Positions 53,157 to 61,600 of a stretch of 64,000 nucleotides of DNA are shown piece after piece (positions within the stretch are counted from its first letter, which is position 1; the number at the start of each line of letters is the position of its first letter). Made by a program: the position numbers and the translations under genes. The stretch is from assembly GCF_002312815.1 (NCBI RefSeq), contig NZ_NKQJ01000008.1, forward strand, positions 170,102-234,101, written 5' to 3'. Under the pieces are notes generated by a model that worked only from the letters and a program-made list of their open reading frames with translations, did not search any database and was not told the origin of the DNA. Source of the stretch: Agaribacterium haliotis (lineage in GTDB: Bacteria; Pseudomonadota; Gammaproteobacteria; Pseudomonadales; Cellvibrionaceae).

Positions 53157-55610
53157 ATGCCTTTGCCTACAGTTGTTAGAACTGCATTTAATGCTGCCGT
53201 TTCGCGTGTCGCTCTTGCCGCGCTTATTTCATCGTCTCTTAGCCTTGCAGCCTGCGGTGGTGGAGGCGGCTCTTCATCCGACCCGGATCCAGATCCAAGT
53301 CAAACACCCGCGCCTGTGGTGTCTTCAACGCCGGTAAGTTCACCCGAGCCCGGTGTTAGCCCAAGCCCAAATGTAACTCAAAGCCCGGATGTGGTGGTCA
53401 GCCCATCGCCAAGTCCGTCTGCTTCATCAAGCCCGGATGTGGTGGTCAGTCCATCGCCGAGCCCGTCTGTTAGCCCTAGTCCTTCACCTAGTCCAAGCCC
53501 GTCGCCAAGCCCTTCACCTAGTCCATTAGATATCACGCCCGATGCGGTGAGTTTTGAAGCAAAGGTGGATGTTGAGCGCGATATTGAAGTGCCATCGCCG
53601 CTTGCCACCATTACAGGCATCGATACGGCCATTGATTTAACGATTGAAAACGGTGAATACAGCATTAACGGCGGTGCTTATAGCAGTGCGCCGACCACAA
53701 TCGAAAATAATGACACGCTACAGCTTCGCACAAGATCGGCCGCAAGTTTTGCTACCAACACGGTCGTTAAAGTTAGCTTGGGTGCATTAAAAGCAGAATT
53801 TACAGTTACCACCGTTGAAGAAGATACAACACCCGATGCCTTTGTTTTTGCTGCGGTAACAGAAGCCGCGTTTGGCGAGCTGATTGAATCCACGCCGGTA
53901 ACCATTGCCGGCATTAACAGCACAGCAACTATTAGCATTACCGGTACTGAGGCTGAATACAGCATTGGTGGCGGTGCGTTTACCAGTGCCGAAGGCAGTA
54001 TTAATAATGGTGAGGAACTGGTTCTGCGTTTAATGAGCTCTGATCAGTTTGCCGGTGAAGAAATAGCAACGGTAACGGTTGGCGGCGTAGAGGCGAGCTT
54101 TTCTGTAACCAGCGAAGTGGAAGATACAACGCCGGATGCCTTTAGCATTGCGGCGATTGACGATGCCGTTCCAGGCTCTGTTACGCAGTCACAAGAAATC
54201 AGCATTGAGGGCATTAATTCCGATACAAGCATTACCATTAGTGGCGATGCAAGCGCTGAATACAGCTTAGATGGTGGGGTAAGTTATAGCTCGGCCGCGG
54301 GTACACTTAGTGTCGGTGATCGTGTTGAAGTTCGTGTAACCAGCTCGGCAGAACATGAGGGCGTGGTTGAGGCTGAGCTTAGCATCGGTGGTGTTGCGGC
54401 TACATTCAGTGTAACCAGTAAAGATGCTGAGGCACCCGTGGCGCAAGTGGTATTTCCAACGCATCGCACCATGACCAATGTTGACTATGTAAAAATTCGC
54501 GGCAGTGCCTCTGATGATTTGGCTGGCATTCAGCGTATTTATGCAACAGTTAATGGCGGTGCAGAGGAATTTGAAGTACTTGCGACAGCCGAAGACAGCC
54601 TTGAAGATCAATGGATACTCGACGTCACGATAGCCGAAGAGGCTGAAAATACCATTTTAGTTTACGCCGAAGACAAAGCCGGCAATATTCAATCTGAGCC
54701 GGTCAGTTTATCGGTGACTCACCGAGCAGAAGAAGAGAGTTTTCCAATTGGTGACAATACCGTAATCCCTCGTGCATCAAGCTCGCTTTATGTAGATGAA
54801 AAAAGAGGGCGTGTGCTTTTTACGGCTAAGGCCGATGAGGTGGCGCTGCTTTCTGTAGATCTGAATACACTTGAGTTGGCCACCGTTATCGAGTCAGTGA
54901 ACACGGTTAGTAAAGGCAACGATATGGTTGTTGATGCAGCGGGGGATTATGCCTATATCAGCCAAGAGGGGCAGATAATAAAAACAAACCTAGAGAACTT
55001 TGAAACGGAAGTGTTTCTTGAGCGTACTGGTACGTTTAGCAAGATGCAACTTGTCGCTGGCGATCAGTTATATGTCAAAAGAGAGCGGTCGTTGATGCGA
55101 GTAAATACCTCATCAAACCACGTTGATGAGGAGTTGTTTGAACCTTCAGATGACGATACTTTTTATTACGATGCGCCGAGCAACCGTTTTCTCATGTTTT
55201 CCCCCGAAGAACTTATTAATGAAATGACATGGTTTAATTTAAACGATGCTTCTAGCACTGTGGTTAGTGTTGCGGATCATCCGCAGCTGTATTTATACCC
55301 GCCCGTTAATCTTTGGGATGATGGGTACATATATATTCCCGGTGTCGATGTAACCGATGAGAACTCCGTGGAGTTCTTTATTTATCGTTTTAATTTAGCA
55401 ACCGATGAATTGGAATCCTATATCGCAGGGAACGGTTTGCCAGACCCAAGTCTCACCTCTATGTTTTCACGATCTATCGATTCTTATAAGGATGAGTTGA
55501 TTGTAGTAATGAATGAGAATGAAGATATAAAGGATCCGAGTAGAACGGTCTGGTTATGCGATACCGTAACTAAGCATCGTATGGTATTAAGGCAATATAT
55601 TGAGCCCTGA
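53157..55610 (+). CDS. Large surface lipoprotein with Ser-Pro tether and three 100-residue repeats
   Basis: An 817-residue lipoprotein. ATG 53157 is preceded by GGAGAG with 6-base spacing; ATG 53145 adds four residues. The signal ends LSLAACGGGGG with the lipidated Cys near residue 30. Next is a flexible SPSPSP tether containing two copies of SPDVVVSPSPSPS. Three repeats of about 100 residues follow (each starting TPDA[FV] and containing EYS[IL][ND]GG), then a beta-sandwich-like part with APVAQVVFP and DDLAGIQRIYATVNGGAEEF, and a C-terminal domain of about 280 residues of beta-propeller type strands (SSLYVDEKRGRVLFTA, DMVVDAAGDYAYISQEG). Surface exposure and adhesion or sensing are inferred. 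The giant adhesin gene follows after 72 bases. Confidence 0.8.
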   Translation: MPLPTVVRTAFNAAVSRVALAALISSSLSLAACGGGGGSSSDPDPDPSQTPAPVVSSTPVSSPEPGVSPSPNVTQSPDVVVSPSPSPSASSSPDVVVSPSPSPSVSPSPSPSPSPSPSPSPSPLDITPDAVSFEAKVDVERDIEVPSPLATITGIDTAIDLTIENGEYSINGGAYSSAPTTIENNDTLQLRTRSAASFATNTVVKVSLGALKAEFTVTTVEEDTTPDAFVFAAVTEAAFGELIESTPVTIAGINSTATISITGTEAEYSIGGGAFTSAEGSINNGEELVLRLMSSDQFAGEEIATVTVGGVEASFSVTSEVEDTTPDAFSIAAIDDAVPGSVTQSQEISIEGINSDTSITISGDASAEYSLDGGVSYSSAAGTLSVGDRVEVRVTSSAEHEGVVEAELSIGGVAATFSVTSKDAEAPVAQVVFPTHRTMTNVDYVKIRGSASDDLAGIQRIYATVNGGAEEFEVLATAEDSLEDQWILDVTIAEEAENTILVYAEDKAGNIQSEPVSLSVTHRAEEESFPIGDNTVIPRASSSLYVDEKRGRVLFTAKADEVALLSVDLNTLELATVIESVNTVSKGNDMVVDAAGDYAYISQEGQIIKTNLENFETEVFLERTGTFSKMQLVAGDQLYVKRERSLMRVNTSSNHVDEELFEPSDDDTFYYDAPSNRFLMFSPEELINEMTWFNLNDASSTVVSVADHPQLYLYPPVNLWDDGYIYIPGVDVTDENSVEFFIYRFNLATDELESYIAGNGLPDPSLTSMFSRSIDSYKDELIVVMNENEDIKDPSRTVWLCDTVTKHRMVLRQYIEP
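53382..53477 (+). repeat. 48-bp direct repeat coding the SPDVVVSP tether
   Basis: AGCCCGGATGTGGTGGTCAG starts at 53382 and again at 53430, giving two 48-base units with few changes, followed by AGTCCG/AGCCCG hexamer-like runs encoding Ser-Pro. Such repeats can change length by slippage. Confidence 0.8.
53529..54422 (+). repeat. Three tandem ~300-bp repeats in the lipoprotein gene
   Basis: Units at 53529-53822, 53823-54122 and 54123-54422 each encode about 100 residues with the same order: D-x-TPDA, a GI[ND][ST] strand, EYS-x-x-GG, and a closing strand F[ST]V[ST]. The last two are exactly 300 bases long. The encoded modules look like small beta-sandwich domains with no named family. Confidence 0.8.
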
Positions 55611-55682
55611 ACAACATTAACTAATTGAAAATCTTGGCGCCAGCTTTTTTGCCGGCCTATTTTTACTTACCTATTTGTTTTT

Positions 55683-58600
55683 ATGAACACTCTACGTTTT
55701 AGTGCACTTTTTTTAGCTATCGCTGGTTTAACGCCACTAAGTTCACTGTCGGCGCCAAGCAACCCCGTTGTAAGAAATGGCAGTGCCAATGTTAATCAAA
55801 GCGGTACAAGCACAACGGTAAATCAAAGCACTAACCGTGTTGCGATTGATTGGGATAGTTTTGATATTGCCGCGGGCGAGAGTGTGACTTTTGTGCAGCC
55901 CGGTTCAGATAGCTTTGCATTAAACCGGGTTCTCAGCAATAACCTCACCAGTATCGCCGGCTCGATTAGCGCAAATGGCAATATTGCCATTGTGAACCCG
56001 GCAGGCGTGGTTTTTAACAGCGGCTCTGTAATCAATGTTGGTGGTTTGTTGGCAAGTGGTTTAGATATCGACCCCGACGATTTTATGGATGGTGCCTTTA
56101 CACTTACTTATGAAGATGGCACAGAAGCCTATGTAACTAATGCCGGCAGCATTACTGCGGCGGCCTCGGGCTCTGTGGTGTTGGCGGGTAAGCGCATTGT
56201 TAATGAAGGAGTGATTAACGCGCAATACGGTCGAGTTTCGTTGGCATCGGGCAAAGAAGCGGTGGTGAGTTTTGACTCGTTATTATCTATTCGTGTCGAT
56301 GAATCATTTTTACAAAGCGAACAAGAGGCCAGCCAGGTCGGTATTAATAATAGCGGCAGTATCAGCGCTGAAGGCGGGCAAATTTTATTAACGGCCAATG
56401 CCAGCCGTGAAATATTTGCCGGCGCCGTAAATGCCGGCGATTTAGGCCGAACAAAGTCGGTTGTTTTTGATAGTGATGGCAGTTTTACCCTAAGTGCCGG
56501 TAGTGATGTAATAAATGGCGGTGAACTGTCGGTTGACAGTGATACACAAAATGCCGGCCAGATTGTCGTGCTCGGTGATGATATTACTCATAGTGATGGC
56601 AGCGGCAGTAAAATCAGCGCAAGTGTTGGTGCGGCAAGCCACGCCGCAGGCTCCATAGAATTACACGCGGTAAAGGCTTTAAGCGTAGGTGATGTTCACG
56701 CAAGCTCGGGCCAGGGAAGTGGTGGCGATATTAAATTGCTCGGCAGTGATATTGATGTTTTAGGTGGCGCGGCCATATTTGTGGATGCCAGCGGCGGCAC
56801 AGGCGGTGGCCAGGTGCTTGTTGGTGGTGCAGCGGGCGCCTCAAATGCTTCTATTACAACGGCCGATACCGTTACTGTTCAAGAAGATGCAAAAATACAG
56901 GCCGATGCCTGGGCAAGTGCGACAGCCGGTGATGTGGTGCTTATCGCCAAAGACAGTGTGCTTGTCTCAAGCGCCGGCGCCGGCAATGCCTATATTAATG
57001 CCCGCGGCGTAGACCCGGACGATGGCGAAACATCTAACGCTAACGGCGGCACGGTGGAAGTGACGGCCGGCGAGTTAGATGTTGCAAGGCTCACCGTTAC
57101 CGTAAGCAGCGATAACGCGGCAAATAGCGCCGGCAGTGTCGCCTATCAGGCTTCGGATATTGTGATTGGTGGCAGTGGCAGCACTGATGCCAATATTACA
57201 GAAGATTCAGCAAATGATACCTGGACCGGCGATGCAGGTAACAGCGCCTCGTATTTAAGTATCGAATCCCTGCTTGCCAGTTTAAATAATGGTGCCGATG
57301 TTACGGTAAAAACCTTTAGTCTCGGTTCAATTACTCTGGCCTCAGAGCTGGATTTTCAAGGTACGCACGGGGCAACACATTCTTCGCTTAGCCTTGAAAG
57401 CCATGGCGATATTTTTATTAATGCTGATATTGTTAATAAGGGGCTGTTCAACTCGTCTGAATTAAACCTTAGCTTAACGGCGGGCACGGCCGCAGGCGCT
57501 ATTGGCGATGTGTTTATTAGCCCCAATGTCAGCATTAATACTAATGGTGGTGGTTTTTCTGTTGGTGCCGATGGTTTAATTGATTTTGGTTTAAATTCAG
57601 CGGTTAATTCCGGTGGCGGCAATGTCACTTTTGTAAATAATGGCGATATCAATATTGGCCTTGGTGCCGCTATTGCTACAGATGCTGGAAATACGTTTTT
57701 ATACAGCCAAGGTGATATTGATATACAAGGATCAATAACAACAGCTGGGGGCGATGTTGTTATTGGTGGGGTTTATTCAAATACAGATTATATTCCAGCG
57801 AATCTTACCCTGGGTTTTCAAAGCTATAGCCCAAATAGTAGTGCCAGCTCAACAACGGATAGCTCAGCACAGATTTCGGTGGGCCAAGCCGATATTTCCA
57901 TCTACGCCGATGGTGATGTGCTGCTTTACGGTGACTTAAGTACGGACAGCGGCGCCATTGTTATTGGTGGTGATCACGATGCAAATAGCGCAACCGCAGC
58001 CATTTCACCTGCAAATGTTCGCTGGCATTTTGATGAAGGTGACGGCAGCTATGGCGGCCGCGATGTTTATTTTCGTGAACATTCCTCATCCTTAAGCACC
58101 GTATCAAGTGGGAGTGCCCGAACAGGTGGCGAGCTTATAATTGGCTCTGTTTTGGGGGATATTGTTGCAGGTAGTTTTAATACCAGTGGTGACCGTTCCT
58201 TCGGCACGAGCGCAAACGAGTTATTAGCTGGCGATGTGTCTTTTTCTGCGGGCGGCGATATTACCCTTGCTGCAGATATCGAATTTGACCGAACCGGCAA
58301 TTTAGCTACGCCAGAAGATGAGTTTGTTATTACGTTAAGTGCCGGCAATGACATTATTGTCGATGCAATGATCTACGATACAATCCCGGTTGCCGCTGAT
58401 AATAATCAACACGATAGAGTCCGCTTAAACTTTACTGCCGGCAACGAAGTGCAAATTAATGATCATATTTACACCGGTGGTGAAAGTGTGCTTATTAACG
58501 CCGCTTCGGTCGATATTAATAGCGGTGGTTTAATTGATACAGGCAAAAGTGATGTCAATACTTCGGTCAGTGCGATCAGCGGAGAAGGCCGTATCACTAT

Positions 58601-61600
58601 CACCGCGACCGACGTGCTGTTGGAAGGCTCGTTAGCCTCCGGCGCCGATGAATCATCTGCGTTTGATAGCATTAGTTTGATGGTTCAAAATCTTATATAC
58701 AGTGGTGCCATCGACAGTGGTCACGGCAGTGTATTGGTGCAAGGTGCAAATGCGCAAGTTGATAGTTTTACCATTAATAGCACTGCAACGTGGTCGGGTG
58801 AAGCCGATACAAGCATCAAGCTGCAGGGCCAAAGTGGTAACGACATATATAACCTGCACAAAGATTTACCTTTTGCGATAAGTGATAGCACCGGCGACGA
58901 CGAGTTTAATTTTTATAGTAATTTAAGTACTAGCGTTGACGGCGGCGCCGATAACGATACCTACAACCTGAAGGCTGCTGGCCTGTATTTAACTATTGCC
59001 GATAGCACTGGTACGGCAGATGTATTAAACGCCTATCAAGATGACGCATCGGCAACCAATACCTGGTGGGCGCTCGGCGCCACCAATAGCGTTTATTCCA
59101 CTGCGGATGCAGCCGATACGGCCAAAGTTAGTTTCAGTGGTTTGGAAACCCTAAATGGCAGCACCGGTGTAGATAGTGTAACAGTGGCCAGTGATTTTGC
59201 GCCTGTAACTGCGCCTACGCTGAATCTAAATAGCGGTGCCAATAGCGTTAGCATTGATTCTGCTTTATTAACTGGCGAGACATCTGAACTGCTTGTGTTG
59301 GCCGCTGGTGCAGATAGCGATACCTTAAGTTTTACTGGCTCTGAAAATTTAACGTGGTCCATTGCCGCAGTAGATGATCAGCGTGTTTATGCGACCAGCG
59401 AAGTGGGCTCTGCTCCTAACGTTATCGACTTTAGCGGTTTTGAGAATTTAGTGGGTGCAGACGGTAATGATCATTTTGATGTCGATGTTGATGCAGGCAT
59501 TGTCGATATCAGAGGTGGCACTCACGCGGTTGATGGTGCCGATATACTTGATCTTTCATCTTATGCCCAAGACTTAGCATGGTTGCTTGCAAGTGTTACT
59601 GGCAGCGGTTTAGGCCTGACCTTTGATGGCATTGAAGCGCTTTATGGCAGTAATACCAATAAGGATACGTTTACCTATAATTCAACGACGGTACCCGAAA
59701 TAATTAATGCGGGCAGCTCAGGTGCTGTTGAGCCTGTCGATGAGCTTATCTTTTCTGGTTTTTCGGATGCGATCACGGTTCCGGAAAGCTACAGCGGTTT
59801 TGAGTCGATTACTGGCAATGGGGCAACAACCTTATCTTATGCCAGCAATACAAATGACACTATCAATTGGAATGTGGCTTCCAGTGGCAACGGCAGTGTT
59901 GCCGGTACAACAAACTTCAGTGGTGTTATTGCGCTTGTCGGCTCGGCAGGCAATGATTTATTTACTATTGCTGATGGCAGCGGTATTACTTCGGTTTCTG
60001 GTGGCGAAGGCAGCAATACACTGACATTTGATCACTCAAATGCGTCAATAACTTTAGCCAATATTGTTGCTGACGCGCTTGATGGGGCTTCAAGTGTCGA
60101 CAGCGCCGGCGATGATTTTAGTTTTAGTGGCATTTCTAGCATTACAGCAAGCAGCGCCGACGCGACGATTCAAGCTGCAAACCAAGCGTTGACCTGGAGT
60201 TTAAATAGCAGCGGTACACATCAAGTTGCTTTGAGCCCAGACCCGCTTACCGATCCTGTCGTTAATGCCTTGAGCTTTTCAGGCATTGATTTAATTCAGG
60301 GCGGTATAGAGGTCGATCGTTTTATTGTTGAAGATGGTGCGCAATTATCGTCGTTGACGATTGACGGGGGGGCAACAGCCGATGATGTATTGGTACTCGC
60401 CGAAGCCGATCTCGATATCCACCTGAAATTAAACGGCAGTTCAGATGACTATGAGGCCTCAACCGTCGATGATGCCGGCGGCGCTCAGGTTATTCGTTTT
60501 ACTTCGATTGAAAATGTCGAGGCGACTCATGCGGATGCGCAGATTCACGGTGTCGATATTGCCCAATACTGGCAGATAACGGCTGACGGCACCGGAAGTG
60601 TCGGTTTTGATTCAAACGCCAATGCTCTTAGCTTTAGCGGTGTTGCAGATATTAGTGGAGGCAGTGCTGCTGATGCCTTTACTTTTTCCAACTCGGGTTT
60701 CTTAAACCTTGTTGATGGTGGCGGTGGGGGCAATAGCTTGTCGGTCGCCCATCACCGTGCGGTGTTTAATCTGCCCGCATCCAAAGTTCAGTACGATACC
60801 GATAGCTCTTCAGCAAACAATCTTGAAGACGTGGTGGCATTCTCTTCGATTAGCTCGTTCACCGGTACAGATACTGACAACACCTTTATTGCGCCCGAGA
60901 ATCAGAGCCGCACCTGGCGTATTAACGGAGCAAACAGTGGTGATGTTGGCAACTGGGTAAATGCAGCCGACGTACTGTCCTATGTGGCTTTGTATAGTTT
61001 TGCGGGCATGGAAAATCTTAAAGCGCCCGGCGCGCTGAATGATGGTCTTTATTTTTATGATAACGGCAGCATCGGCGGCCTTATTGATGCAGGCGATCAG
61101 AGTGGTGAAGACGATTTTATCAGCTACGCCTTGGTGAACAGCGCAACCAACATTAACTTGAACATCAATGCTGCAAGCAATGGTTTTGTTAATATCGAAA
61201 GTGTTGTTGGTAATGGCGCCAATACAACACTGACTGGTGATAATGTTGCGCGCACCTGGAGCATTAATGAGGTAAACGGCGGCAGTGTTGCCGGTTTAAA
61301 CTTTAGCGATGTTGGCAATTTGGTCGGCGGTAGCGCCGCTGATCGTTTTGAGTTTAGTGACAGTGGCTCAATTGCTAGTATCGATGGCGGTGATGCGGCT
61401 GACTCGTCTGCTTATAATACTATCGTCGGTTTGGATAGCGCCACGACCTACAGGATCTCAGGGGATAATTCCGGCTCTGTTGACTCTTATGTTACTAGCT
61501 TTACCAAGGTGCAAAACCTAACGGGCGGCGACGCTGCAGACAGTTTTATTTTTAGTGACACATCATCTGTTCTGTCTGGTTTGATAGACGGTGGCGGTCC

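Noticed and set aside
56764..57012. Short + and - strand open frames within the giant adhesin
   Set aside because: They lie in other frames of a continuous long coding sequence with clear TPS and repeat features.
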